A program made the translations under genes and the position numbers. This document shows positions 1 through 7,640 of a stretch of 24,142 bases of DNA, one piece after another (position 1 is the stretch's first letter; every line of letters starts with the position of its first letter). Origin of the DNA: an uncultured Muribaculum sp. (GTDB lineage: Bacteria > Bacteroidota > Bacteroidia > Bacteroidales > Muribaculaceae); NCBI GenBank assembly GCA_910578835.1, contig CAJTSK010000037.1, forward strand, positions 1 to 24,142, read 5' to 3'. Below the pieces are notes generated by a model that was given only the letters and a program-made list of their open reading frames with translations, was not told the DNA's origin and did not search any database.

Positions 1-52
1 TCGCGACCCTCAGCTTGGAAGGCTGATGCTCTATCAACTGAGCTACTTCCGC
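1..52 (-). tRNA. tRNA-Gly (TCC), truncated by the window edge
   Basis: The reverse complement begins with the acceptor strand GCGGAAG, followed by a normal D arm (AGCTCAGTTGATAGAGC) and an anticodon loop CTTCCAA, which reads TCC. The 3' part of the gene (end of the T arm and the acceptor 3' strand) lies beyond position 1. It is the last of three co-directional tRNA genes in the order Thr-Tyr-Gly, 6 nt after tRNA-Tyr. In many bacteria this cluster is followed by tuf and secE/nusG. That continuation would lie outside the window and is inference. Confidence 0.95.
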
Positions 53-58
53 ATTACG

Positions 59-141
59 TGGGCGAAGATGGATTCGAACCACCGAAGGTATAAACCAGCA
101 GATTTACAGTCTGCCCCATTTGGCCACTCTGGTATTCGCCC
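59..141 (-). tRNA. tRNA-Tyr (GTA)
   Basis: The reverse complement folds as a class II tRNA with a long variable arm: acceptor strands GGGCGAA and TTCGCCC, anticodon loop with GTA (CTGTAAA), T arm containing GGTTCGAATCC and discriminator A. The length of 83 nt fits tRNA-Tyr. CCA is not encoded. It lies between tRNA-Thr (10-nt spacer) and tRNA-Gly (6-nt spacer) and is probably processed from the same precursor. Confidence 0.96.
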
Positions 142-151
142 GATACTTTTG

Positions 152-225
152 AGCCTCTTGTCGGATTCGAACCAACGACCCCGAGATTACAAATCACGTG
201 CTCTGGCCAACTGAGCTAAAGAGGC
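152..225 (-). tRNA. tRNA-Thr (TGT)
   Basis: The reverse complement has acceptor strands GCCTCTT and AAGAGGC, the D arm GCTCAGTTGGCCAGAGC, the anticodon loop TTTGTAA (anticodon TGT) and the T arm motif GGTTCGAATCC. The anticodon stem contains one apparent T-T mismatch, which is tolerable. CCA is not encoded. It is the first gene of the cluster, about 45 nt downstream of the expected start from the promoter at 276-307. Confidence 0.96.
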
Positions 226-275
226 ATTTTATAGTATCTTGTCGCTTTACAGCCGTTATGACTATCAAGCGGGTG

Positions 276-307
276 CAAAGTTACGCATCAATTTTGTTCT
301 ATCCAAA
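276..307 (-). promoter_or_regulatory. Promoter of the tRNA cluster
   Basis: On the minus strand this is TTTG, a 20-bp spacer, then TAACTTTG: an almost ideal match to the Bacteroidetes primary sigma consensus (TTTG at -33, TAnnTTTG at -7). It points at tRNA-Thr. A second minus-strand TAACTTTG at 413-420, with only a weak TTGC in the -33 position, may be a tandem upstream promoter. Nothing else stands out in the gap 226-464. Confidence 0.85.
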
Positions 308-464
308 TTTTTTGACCATAATTTTTGTCTGATGTTGATTTTTTTGAATTCAACCGGCTATTGCTCTTACAATTATGGTGATTCAGATAACAAAGCCTCT
401 GCTTTGCGAGTGCAAAGTTACACATATTTTTCTTTATTCAGCAATATAGCTCGATATTTTTTTG

Positions 465-472
465 TATGTTTG
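465..472 (+). promoter_or_regulatory. -7 box of the aminopeptidase operon
   Basis: TATGTTTG matches TAnnTTTG; no good TTTG sits about 20 bp upstream. Transcription should begin near 479. The box overlaps the most upstream in-frame ATG at 466, which argues that the aminopeptidase starts at the ATG at 502 instead, giving a leader of roughly 20 nt. Confidence 0.6.
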
Positions 473-501
473 CACTAATCAATTTAAAATCATACGATAA
501 T

Positions 502-2298
502 ATGCAGACAGAAATTAAAGCGCGACTGGCGGCGCTACGCGATGAGATGGCTAAAGCTGGCGTTGACCTCGCAATAATACCTCACGCCGACCCCCATCAG
601 AGCGAGTATATGTCGAGCCACTGGCACCTGCGTGGCTTCTTCAGCGGATTTACAGGATCAGCCGGCACACTGGTCGTGGCTAAAGACCAGGCTTGCCTAT
701 GGACCGACTCACGCTACTTCCTTCAGGCAGCACAGCAGCTTGAGGGCACAGACATTATATTAATGAAGGAGGGCATACCCGGCACCCCGTCTATTGCAGG
801 ATATATAACTGACACCCTTAAGTCCGGAGCCACTGTCGGCATCGACGGCATGCAATTTTCCATCAATGCCGAGCGCGAGCTTGAAGAAGCGTTGAAAAAA
901 CATGGCATAAAACTCGTGACCGGATTCAGCCCTGCCGACAAGATATGGACCGACCGCCCTGCCCTGCCCGACAACAAGGCTTTTATCCATGAGCAGAAAT
1001 ATGCAGGCGAAGCGGCTGCCGACAAGATTGCAAAAGTGATGGAGGCGACAGCAGGAAAAGGTGCCGACGCGATATTGGTGTCGGCGCTCGATGAGCTTGC
1101 CTGGGTGCTCAATCTACGTGGAAGCGACGTGAAATACAACCCTGTCGTGACAGCATTCCTGTATCTCGGACAAGGCAACTCCACATTATTTATAGATGAC
1201 ATCAAGCTTGACGACAAGGTGAAGGAGTATCTTGCCTCTAACGGCATTGCCACCGCTCCCTATTCCGGCGTGACACAGTTTCTCACCGCCCTACCGGCTT
1301 CCACCCGTGTGCTTGTCGACCCGGCAACCACTTCGAGCGCCATGGAGAGCCCGCTTGGCGACCGCATAGTGACCGACAAATCGCCCATCCCCTTGATGAA
1401 AGGCGTGAAAAACGACGTGCAGATTGCTGGCATCCGCGCAGCGATGAAGCGCGACGGAGTAGCTCTCGTAAAAGCCATGATGGATATCGAGAAAATCCTT
1501 TCTGAAGGCAAACCGCTCACCGAAATGGAAGTGGGCAGGATACTCACCCGCCGCCGCAGCGAGCAGCCGCTATATTTCGATGACAGCTTCGGCACTATAG
1601 CCGGCTACCGCGGACATGGCGCAATCGTACATTACGAGGCGACACCGGAAAGCAACTCCGATATCACACCCGACGGACTGCTCCTGATTGACTCCGGGGC
1701 GCAATACCTTGACGGTACCACCGACATTACCCGCACAATTTCACTCGGAAATCCCACAGAAGAGGAGCGCCACGACTTCACTCTTGTGATGAAGGGACAC
1801 ATCGCCCTCGGCTCTGCCATTTTCCCCGAAGGCACACGCGGCTCGCAACTTGACGCACTTGCCCGCCACTTCCTCTGGAGCGAGGGCAAGAGCTACCTCC
1901 ATGGCACCGGTCACGGAGTAGGACACTTCCTCAACGTGCATGAAGGCCCGCAAAACATTCGCCTCAACGAAAATCCTGCCACACTCCAGCCCGGAATGCT
2001 CACCTCCAACGAGCCGGGGCTATATATCACCGACAAGTACGGCATACGCTGCGAAAATCTTGTATTGACCGTACCGGCATTCACGACCGAGTTTGGCAAC
2101 TTTTACAAATTCGAGACCGTGACACTATTCCCCTTTGACTTGAAGCTGTTTGACACTGACATCATGTCTGACGACGAGATACGCTGGCTCAACGCCTACC
2201 ATAAACACGTCTATGACACACTGTCTCCCGAACTCAACGAAGAGGAGCGCGCATGGCTCGAACATAAGACAATTCCTTTAACCAAAAACAATCTGTAA
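502..2298 (+). CDS. pepP: Xaa-Pro aminopeptidase (aminopeptidase P, peptidase family M24B)
   Basis: Cytoplasmic metallopeptidase that removes an N-terminal residue preceding proline. From the ATG at 502 the protein is 598 residues, matching the long three-domain form (two creatinase-like N-terminal domains plus a pita-bread catalytic domain), not the ~440-residue E. coli form. The metal-binding residues are visible: Asp397 and Asp408 in IDSGAQYLDGTTDITR, His471 in HGTGHGVGH, Glu in TSNEPGLY and Glu in GIRCENL. The in-frame ATG at 466 overlaps a -7 promoter box and would add a non-conserved dodecapeptide, so 502 is preferred. The TAA stop overlaps the ATG of the next gene (TAATG), which indicates translational coupling. 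The gene symbol follows family usage. Confidence 0.95.
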   Translation: MQTEIKARLAALRDEMAKAGVDLAIIPHADPHQSEYMSSHWHLRGFFSGFTGSAGTLVVAKDQACLWTDSRYFLQAAQQLEGTDIILMKEGIPGTPSIAGYITDTLKSGATVGIDGMQFSINAERELEEALKKHGIKLVTGFSPADKIWTDRPALPDNKAFIHEQKYAGEAAADKIAKVMEATAGKGADAILVSALDELAWVLNLRGSDVKYNPVVTAFLYLGQGNSTLFIDDIKLDDKVKEYLASNGIATAPYSGVTQFLTALPASTRVLVDPATTSSAMESPLGDRIVTDKSPIPLMKGVKNDVQIAGIRAAMKRDGVALVKAMMDIEKILSEGKPLTEMEVGRILTRRRSEQPLYFDDSFGTIAGYRGHGAIVHYEATPESNSDITPDGLLLIDSGAQYLDGTTDITRTISLGNPTEEERHDFTLVMKGHIALGSAIFPEGTRGSQLDALARHFLWSEGKSYLHGTGHGVGHFLNVHEGPQNIRLNENPATLQPGMLTSNEPGLYITDKYGIRCENLVLTVPAFTTEFGNFYKFETVTLFPFDLKLFDTDIMSDDEIRWLNAYHKHVYDTLSPELNEEERAWLEHKTIPLTKNNL

Positions 2299-2855
2299 TG
2301 GCACTTATCAAATCAGTAAGAGGATTTACCCCTATAATCGGCAAAAACTGCTTTCTTGCCGACAACTGCACCATCATAGGCGACGTGGTGATGGGCGACG
2401 ATTGCAGCATATGGTTCAACACTGTACTGCGCGGCGATGTCAACTCGATAAAAATCGGCAATCGTGTCAACATCCAGGATGGCTCGGTGCTTCACACTCT
2501 TTATCAGAAATCGACCATAGAGATAGGCGATGACGTGTCGATAGGTCACAACGTTACTATCCACGGTGCAAAAATCCATGATTTCGCGCTTATAGGCATG
2601 GGTGCAGTGGTCATGGACGATGCCGAAGTGGGCGAAGGCGCACTTGTTGCTGCAGGAAGTGTCGTATTGTCACGCACCAAAATAGGCGCCAACGAGCTTT
2701 GGGGCGGTGCGCCTGCAAAGTTTATCAAGATGGTCGACCCGGAGCAGAGCAAGGAAATCAACAGAAAGATTGCAAAAAACTATCTGATGTACTCCACTTG
2801 GTACGATGCTGAAGCCGACAATGCCGCGGGCGTTGCAGCTGAAGAAGACAAATAA
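2298..2855 (+). CDS. Gamma carbonic anhydrase family protein (left-handed beta-helix)
   Basis: 185 residues made largely of hexapeptide repeats (for example CTIIGDVVMG, IKIGNRVNIQ, STIEIGDDVSIGHNVTIHG), the signature of the trimeric left-handed beta-helix. The family's metal-binding histidines are present as His66, His84 and His89, with the conserved RGDVNSIKIG and NIQDGS segments. Relatives include Cam and the YrdA/PaaY proteins; activity as a true carbonic anhydrase is family knowledge and not certain. The start overlaps the aminopeptidase stop by one base, so both are one operon. The tail (residues ~165-185) is acidic and alanine-rich. The operon closes with the hairpin at 2877-2910. Confidence 0.93.
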   Translation: MALIKSVRGFTPIIGKNCFLADNCTIIGDVVMGDDCSIWFNTVLRGDVNSIKIGNRVNIQDGSVLHTLYQKSTIEIGDDVSIGHNVTIHGAKIHDFALIGMGAVVMDDAEVGEGALVAAGSVVLSRTKIGANELWGGAPAKFIKMVDPEQSKEINRKIAKNYLMYSTWYDAEADNAAGVAAEEDK

Positions 2856-2863
2856 TCTTTTAC

Positions 2864-2920
2864 TACAAAAAAATCGCCGGGGCTGCCCTCTTCTGAGAAA
2901 GCAGCCCCGGTTGTTATTTT
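2864..2920. terminator. Bidirectional intrinsic terminator
   Basis: A perfect 10-bp stem, CCGGGGCTGC (2877-2886) with GCAGCCCCGG (2901-2910), is flanked by an A-rich run on the left and a T-rich run on the right. On the plus strand it ends the aminopeptidase/carbonic anhydrase operon. On the minus strand it is followed by seven T within GATTTTTTTG and would end the DUF4234-like gene at 2963-3361. Confidence 0.9.
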
Positions 2921-2962
2921 TAGCCTTCGAGTTTGCTTAATAATAAACAAGCTCTTAAATTA

Positions 2963-3361
2963 TCAAGCGGCTGAAAGCTGATTGTGGACACGGTTCACAG
3001 CATTCTGAAGATAAAGCGACTTGCAGAATACCACGAGATACATGATGCCAAGAGTCAACGGACCGAAAAGGAATATGGTCAACAGATAAGTGGAAGTCTG
3101 GAGTCCGCCTATCTCGCCGTTCTTATAAAGGTAACGGTTGCAACGGTCAATCCACTTGTAGGTCCATATGATTCCGTAGATACCAAAGGTGACGATGTTG
3201 AGAAGCACATAAACCAGTAGTCCGGATGTAGATTCTCCGTCATCTTTACACGCGATGTTAGTCTCTTTGGCAAATGAATGAATCAGATACCAGTTGTAAA
3301 GTCCCAGTGTTACGATATTCAGAAAAAAAGTTTTCCAAAATCCTCTGTTAGTGCATAGCAT
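2963..3361 (-). CDS. Small DUF4234-like integral membrane protein
   Basis: 132 residues with three predicted membrane segments: about 9-27 (FFLNIVTLGLYNWYLI), 48-68 (LLVYVLLNIVTFGIYGIIW) and 92-114 (YLLTIFLFGPLTLGIMYLVV). The repeated pattern 'hhLNIVTfGiYgxxW' near aromatic residues is characteristic of DUF4234. The function of the family is not known. It stands alone between trpS and the terminator at 2877-2910. Upstream, minus-strand TAnnTTTG-like boxes lie at 3419-3426 (TATTTTTG) and 3452-3459 (TAGCTTTG), neither with a correctly spaced TTTG. No Shine-Dalgarno sequence is evident. Confidence 0.8.
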   Translation of the reverse strand: MLCTNRGFWKTFFLNIVTLGLYNWYLIHSFAKETNIACKDDGESTSGLLVYVLLNIVTFGIYGIIWTYKWIDRCNRYLYKNGEIGGLQTSTYLLTIFLFGPLTLGIMYLVVFCKSLYLQNAVNRVHNQLSAA

Positions 3362-3482
3362 AATGATTGGATAATGCCTGTCCTTTTCAGGCTGTGGTTA
3401 ATAATTAATATATTTCCTCAAAAATAAGCATTTGTTACACAATTATCACCGCAAAGCTAATATTTTAAGCAATATATTAACA

Positions 3483-4577
3483 TTATTTAACCGACGCATA
3501 TTTTTCAGAATGCTGCTTTATCAGCTCGGCATCGTCAAAATAATTTATCTTCATCGCCTCGCGCACCTCATGGAGAGTTTTTGCAGCGACTTCACGCGCA
3601 GCCTCAGAGCCTTTCCTCAATATCTCGTAAACGGCGGGGATATCCTGCTCCCACTGCTTGCGACGCTCGCGTATAGGCACAAGTGTCTCGTCAAGCACAT
3701 TTATAAGGAATTTTTTTACCGTTCCGTCGCCAAGACCGCCACGAGTGTAATGGTCTTTCAGCTCCTGAAGATTTTTGTATTCAGGCAGATATTTTTCAAA
3801 ATGCCCGTCGTTGCAAAATGCATCGAGATATATGAAAGGGCAGTTTCCTTCAAGATGACCGGGGTCGGTGATGTTAAGGTGCAGAGGGTCGGTGTACATG
3901 CCTTTGACCTTTTTTGCCATCTCCTTTGCCGTATCGCTCAGATATATGCAGTTGCCGAGCGACTTGCTCATCTTCGCCTTACCGTCGGTACCCGGCAGAC
4001 GCTGGCAAACAGCATTTTCCGGCAACAGTATTTCGGGTTCTACAAGAGTTTCGCCATATACATTGTTAAACCTGTTCACGATTTCGCGGGTAAGCTCAAT
4101 CATGGGAGCCTGGTCCTCGCCTACAGGCACAGTCGTAGCCTTGAACGCGGTGATATCTGACGCCTGGCTCACAGGGTAGCAGAAAAATCCTACCGGGATG
4201 CTCTGCTCAAAGTTGCGCATCTTGATTTCAGTCTTCACAGTCGGGTTACGCTGCACTCTTGAAACAGTAACAAGGTTCATGTAGTAGAATGCAAGCTCGG
4301 TGAGTTCGGGCACCATCGACTGAATGAAAATAGTGGTCTTCTCCGGGTCAAGTCCCACAGAGAGATAATCGAGAGCGACCTCGATAATATTCTGGCGAAC
4401 CTTTTCAGGATTGTCAGCATTGTCAGTCAAAGCCTGAGCATCGGCAATCATTACAAAAATCTTGTCAAACTCACCGGAGTTCTGGAGTTCGACCCTACGC
4501 TTCAACGATCCCACATAATGCCCGAGGTGAAGCTTGCCGGTCGGGCGGTCACCGGTCAATATAATCTTTTCCATCAT
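3483..4577 (-). CDS. trpS: Tryptophanyl-tRNA synthetase
   Basis: Class I aminoacyl-tRNA synthetase that charges tRNA-Trp in the cytoplasm. The 364-residue protein shows the HIGH-type motif as HLGH (17-20) in RPTGKLHLGHYVGSL, the KMSKS loop at 202-206 (AKMSKSLGN), and the TrpS hallmark PVGEDQAPMIELTREI around 151-166, which separates it from TyrS. Two adjacent ATGs open the gene (MMEK); either may be used. A minus-strand TAACTTTG at 4601-4608 predicts transcription from about 4594 with a leader under 20 nt. No convincing terminator follows the stop, and the next minus-strand gene starts 121 bp away. Confidence 0.96.
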   Translation of the reverse strand: MMEKIILTGDRPTGKLHLGHYVGSLKRRVELQNSGEFDKIFVMIADAQALTDNADNPEKVRQNIIEVALDYLSVGLDPEKTTIFIQSMVPELTELAFYYMNLVTVSRVQRNPTVKTEIKMRNFEQSIPVGFFCYPVSQASDITAFKATTVPVGEDQAPMIELTREIVNRFNNVYGETLVEPEILLPENAVCQRLPGTDGKAKMSKSLGNCIYLSDTAKEMAKKVKGMYTDPLHLNITDPGHLEGNCPFIYLDAFCNDGHFEKYLPEYKNLQELKDHYTRGGLGDGTVKKFLINVLDETLVPIRERRKQWEQDIPAVYEILRKGSEAAREVAAKTLHEVREAMKINYFDDAELIKQHSEKYASVK

Positions 4578-4600
4578 TTAACATTGTTTATTTCCGACCT

Positions 4601-4608
4601 CAAAGTTA
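4601..4608 (-). promoter_or_regulatory. -7 box of trpS
   Basis: TAACTTTG on the minus strand, an exact TAnnTTTG match, lies 23 bp before the first trpS ATG. No TTTG is found at the expected -33 spacing, so promoter strength is uncertain. The rest of the gap 4578-4770 holds only the terminator at 4714-4742. Confidence 0.6.
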
Positions 4609-4713
4609 AGCATTTTTCCTGCAAGGTCGACATTTACTTCAACAAATTCAGCAGTTTGACCACCCAACACCATGTAATTACGTCGCATTCAATTTATTTT
4701 GCATAAAATAATC

Positions 4714-4742
4714 AAGGGGATGTGTGTCATACACATCCCCTT
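4714..4742 (-). terminator. Intrinsic terminator after the inositol monophosphatase-family gene
   Basis: A 12-bp stem, AAGGGGATGTGT (4714-4725) with ACACATCCCCTT (4731-4742), has a 5-base loop. On the minus strand it lies about 30 bp past the stop of the gene at 4771 and is followed by a T-rich stretch (GATTATTTT). Confidence 0.85.
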
Positions 4743-4770
4743 ATATTTTAATGACCTACTTTGACTGCGG

Positions 4771-5547
4771 TCACTTACCTGTCGACAGCATCGGCAGAAG
4801 AATGTCATGGATTGCAGGCGTACCTGCCAGCACTGAGATGTTACGGTCGGTGCGGAAATGAGTATAACACCCTCCGGCTTCTTCAAGTATAAGCAAACCG
4901 GCACTCGCATCCCAGGCATGAAGGTTAAGCTCCCAGTAACCGTCAAGAAATCCCGCCGCGACATAACACAGGTCGATTGCCGCCGACCCAAGACGACGCA
5001 AACCGCGCACACGAGGCATCACGCGCTCCACATTGTCAAGGTTATTGTCGGGATTGCTATCCTTGTCGACCGGAAAGCCTGTGGCAACCACACTCTTGTC
5101 AAGCGCGGTCTTGCCCGATACCTTTACCGGCTCTCCGTTGAGCCAAGCCCCTTCACCTCTTACAGCGTGGAAAAGCTCGTTAAGATAGGGAGCAAACACT
5201 ACACCCACCACTGTCTCTCCATCATGCTCGATTCCAATCGACACTGAAAACAGAGGCAGACCCTGACTGAAATTGGTGGTGCCGTCAAGCGGGTCAATCA
5301 CCCAGCGGAAACCGCTGCCATGAGTCTCCTCCCCCGACTCCTCGGAAAGTATCGAATGGTCAGGATAAGAAGCCTTGATATGGTCAATCAACACCTTCTC
5401 GGCAGCCTTGTCGGCAGCCGTCACCACATCGCTGTCATTAAGCTTCGACTGTATGTCAAGCTCGTTGCCGCGGAAGTAGCGCATATGCACCGCTCCCGCC
5501 TCACGCGCCCATGACATCGCATCGAGTAATAAGGAAGAATAATTCAT
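4771..5547 (-). CDS. Inositol monophosphatase family protein
   Basis: Mg2+-dependent, Li+-sensitive-type sugar phosphatase of the SuhB/IMPase fold, 258 residues. Metal site I is visible in SILSEESGEE and in WVIDPLDGTTNFSQG; the second signature AWDASAGLLILEEAGG lies near the C terminus. The preferred start is the ATG at 5547 (MNYSSLLLDAM), matching usual family N-termini; an ATG four codons upstream at 5559 is possible. The substrate (inositol-1-phosphate or another phosphomonoester) cannot be told from sequence. It lies 56 bp downstream of the Lrp-type regulator in the same direction with no terminator between, so co-transcription is plausible. The hairpin at 4714-4742 ends it. Confidence 0.92.
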   Translation of the reverse strand: MNYSSLLLDAMSWAREAGAVHMRYFRGNELDIQSKLNDSDVVTAADKAAEKVLIDHIKASYPDHSILSEESGEETHGSGFRWVIDPLDGTTNFSQGLPLFSVSIGIEHDGETVVGVVFAPYLNELFHAVRGEGAWLNGEPVKVSGKTALDKSVVATGFPVDKDSNPDNNLDNVERVMPRVRGLRRLGSAAIDLCYVAAGFLDGYWELNLHAWDASAGLLILEEAGGCYTHFRTDRNISVLAGTPAIHDILLPMLSTGK

Positions 5548-5603
5548 ATAAGCCAACATTAAAAATATGTCACTATATAGAATATCCCCGGTCTACAAAT
5601 TGT

Positions 5604-6074
5604 TTACTCTGTACCGTCATCAATCGGAAGCTGACGCTTAAACACTTCCTTGAATGAAATCAGTGACTCGGTGCGAGCAAGACCCAAGCCCTGAAGTTGC
5701 TCGTGGATTATGTGAAGCAGATGGTCATTGTTGCGGGCATACAACTTGATAAACATGTCATACTGTCCGGTAGTGAAATGCACCTCAACCACTTCGGGTA
5801 TCATGCGGAGACGCTCTACAACCTCGTCAAACTTACCCGGGTCTTTAAGGAAAAATCCGATGTAAGCACATGTGTCATATCCTACCGATGCAGGATTGAT
5901 AAGACACTCAGAGCCACGTAGCACTCCCATTGACATGAGTTTCTGTATACGCTGATGTATTGCCGCTCCCGACACATTACACTCACGCGCTATTTCAAGA
6001 AACGGTTTACGTCCATTTGTGGACAATGTTTTCAGAATCTTGTAGTCTAACGAATCTAATTGAGCCTTAGCCAT
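5604..6074 (-). CDS. Lrp/AsnC family transcriptional regulator
   Basis: 156 residues. Residues ~5-50 form the AsnC-type winged HTH (LDYKILKTLSTNGRKPFLEI, then CNVSGAAIHQRIQKLMSMGV). Residues ~65-145 are the RAM/ligand-binding domain (CAYIGFFLK, EVVEVHFTTGQYDMFIKLYA). Family members form octamers and respond to amino acids; the effector here is unknown. Upstream a minus-strand TAAATTTG (6134-6141) is a possible -7 box without a good -33 element. The gene is divergent from the acetyltransferase at 6216, and the AT-rich gap could hold binding sites for itself. Confidence 0.93.
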   Translation of the reverse strand: MAKAQLDSLDYKILKTLSTNGRKPFLEIARECNVSGAAIHQRIQKLMSMGVLRGSECLINPASVGYDTCAYIGFFLKDPGKFDEVVERLRMIPEVVEVHFTTGQYDMFIKLYARNNDHLLHIIHEQLQGLGLARTESLISFKEVFKRQLPIDDGTE

Positions 6075-6203
6075 AAACTAATATTTTAAGGTTGTTGTTT
6101 ATACTTTATTAAACTTTTAATCAATCACGATAGCAAATTTACGCAATAAAATTATTTTTTTAATTTTTTTCGCTTAAAATTATACTATCTTTTTATTTTA
6201 GTT

Positions 6204-6211
6204 TAACTTTG
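6204..6211 (+). promoter_or_regulatory. -7 box of the GNAT / metal ABC operon
   Basis: TAACTTTG, an exact TAnnTTTG match, lies only 4 bp before the ATG at 6216. With the usual 5-7 bp between the box and +1, transcription would start at or just after that ATG, so the mRNA would be leaderless or translation would start at the ATG at 6237. No TTTG occurs at the -33 spacing. Confidence 0.55.
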
Positions 6212-6215
6212 TGGA

Positions 6216-6746
6216 ATGAACGTCACTTTACGCAAAATGCAATCCAGCGCACTGAATATCAATAAATTCAAGGCGATTTATGAGGAATCTTTCCCCATTG
6301 AGGAACGTAGGGAGTGGGGAAACTTAAAATTGTTGCTTGAGGGCACCAATGAATTTTTTAACGCTTACGCGATACTTCGAGACACCATGTTTATAGGCTT
6401 TATCACATCATGGGTGTTTCCTGATGCCATATACATCGAGCATTTCGCGACCGACCCGGCCATGCGTGGCGGTGGGTTCGGCTCGGAAGCGCTCAAGCAG
6501 CTTGTCGAGTCGACTTCGCTGCCGATAGTGCTGGAAGTAGAGCCTGCCGAAAGCGGGGAGACAGCGCGCAGGCGCATAGACTTCTACCGCCGCCACGGAT
6601 TTCGCGACCTGCCCGACTACAAGTATATACAGCCGCCCTACTCACCCGGGCTCCCGTCGGTGCCGATGACATTGATGGTCCACGGCGACCTCGACCCCGA
6701 AGTGGCCCGGAAGCTGCTCTACAAGCATGTCTATGAAGTCGAATGA
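6216..6746 (+). CDS. GNAT family N-acetyltransferase
   Basis: 176 residues with the GNAT fold. The acetyl-CoA-binding motif A is visible at about 80-100 (HFATDPAMRGGGFGSEALKQL, containing R-G-G-G-F-G); the N-terminal part has FKAIYEESFPIEERREW, typical of a subgroup that begins with 'iYe.sFP..Er'. The substrate is not identifiable. The start at 6216 preserves the expected first beta-strand (NVTLRKM), but the promoter box at 6204-6211 makes 6237 an alternative. It is followed after 24 bp by the metal-binding lipoprotein gene, so it probably heads that operon. Confidence 0.88.
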   Translation: MNVTLRKMQSSALNINKFKAIYEESFPIEERREWGNLKLLLEGTNEFFNAYAILRDTMFIGFITSWVFPDAIYIEHFATDPAMRGGGFGSEALKQLVESTSLPIVLEVEPAESGETARRRIDFYRRHGFRDLPDYKYIQPPYSPGLPSVPMTLMVHGDLDPEVARKLLYKHVYEVE

Positions 6747-6770
6747 TAGTTTACAAACACTACTACGAAT

Positions 6771-7640
6771 ATGTACAAATCGGTCTCATCATATATCATG
6801 GCTATAGCTGTAGCGGCAATGACTCTGGTGTCATGTGCCCGCAACATTGACAGCAAGCCTGTTATCACGGTAAGCATACAGCCGCAGAAATATTTCCTTG
6901 AAAAGATAGCGGGCGACAGATGGGAGGTGAAGTGCCTGCTATCCAACGGCGCCAACCCCGAGTCTTACGACCCGGCGATGACACATCTGCTTAATCTCGA
7001 ATCAAGCAAGGCGTATTTCCGCATGGGAAACATACCCTTTGAAAGCGCAATCATAAACAAGGTACACAACAATAATCCCGCCCTGCGCATTTACAACAAT
7101 TCCGACGGCATTGAAATCATTTCCGGCACCCATAGCCACGGCGACATAAAGCACACTGACGCCCCGGACCCCCATACATGGACTTCGGTCAAAAACGCCC
7201 GCATCATAGCCCGCAACATGTATGAGGCGATGACCGACCTTGACCCGGAGCATAAAAACACTTATTCCAAAAACTACCGCAATCTTATACAGTCGCTCGA
7301 CTCGCTCGACGCAAGCCTTGACTCCATACTCTCGCCCTGCCGCGGCAAGGCGTTTGTGGTATGGCACCCCTCGTTGAGCTACTTCGCGCGCGACTACGGG
7401 CTTCGTCAGATTTCGCTGAGTCCCGAAGGGAAGGAAGCATCGGTCAACATGATGCAGGAAGCCGTCGACTCGGCACGTGCCTCGGGTGCCGAAGTATTGT
7501 TCTTCCAGAAAGAGATTGACTCGCGACAAGCCGAGACCGCCAATGAGCAGATAGGCACCGAGATGGTAAGCATCAACCCTCTCAGCTACAACTGGAACAA
7601 AGAAATCATAAATATCGCCAATGCAATCGCACGACAATGA
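6771..7640 (+). CDS. Zn/Mn-type ABC transporter substrate-binding lipoprotein (ZnuA/TroA family)
   Basis: 289 residues. The signal peptide ends in a lipobox LVSC with Cys22, so the mature protein is membrane-anchored. A short His-rich stretch HSHGDIKH (121-128) precedes DPHTW (His135), a metal ligand of the family, and WHPSLSYFARDYGL supplies the later ligand histidine. The first ligand position, usually His in 'GxxPHxY', is Glu64 here (GANPESYDP). This suggests a modified metal site, so zinc versus manganese is left open. The 3' end overlaps the ATPase gene by 20 bp, indicating coupling. No permease gene is adjacent. Confidence 0.9.
   Translation: MYKSVSSYIMAIAVAAMTLVSCARNIDSKPVITVSIQPQKYFLEKIAGDRWEVKCLLSNGANPESYDPAMTHLLNLESSKAYFRMGNIPFESAIINKVHNNNPALRIYNNSDGIEIISGTHSHGDIKHTDAPDPHTWTSVKNARIIARNMYEAMTDLDPEHKNTYSKNYRNLIQSLDSLDASLDSILSPCRGKAFVVWHPSLSYFARDYGLRQISLSPEGKEASVNMMQEAVDSARASGAEVLFFQKEIDSRQAETANEQIGTEMVSINPLSYNWNKEIINIANAIARQ

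Noticed and set aside
26..214. A 62-codon ORF across the start of the window
   Set aside because: It lies over three tRNA genes on the other strand; translated tRNA complements commonly give such spurious ORFs.
239..478. A 79-codon plus-strand ORF upstream of the aminopeptidase
   Set aside because: It covers promoter sequences on both strands, is low in coding character and resembles no protein I know.
723..1253. A 176-codon minus-strand ORF opposite the aminopeptidase
   Set aside because: It is Ser/Ala-rich shadow sequence against a well supported M24 peptidase gene.
3432..4160. A 242-codon plus-strand ORF opposite trpS
   Set aside because: It lies antisense to a clear trpS with intact catalytic motifs and has no recognisable domain.
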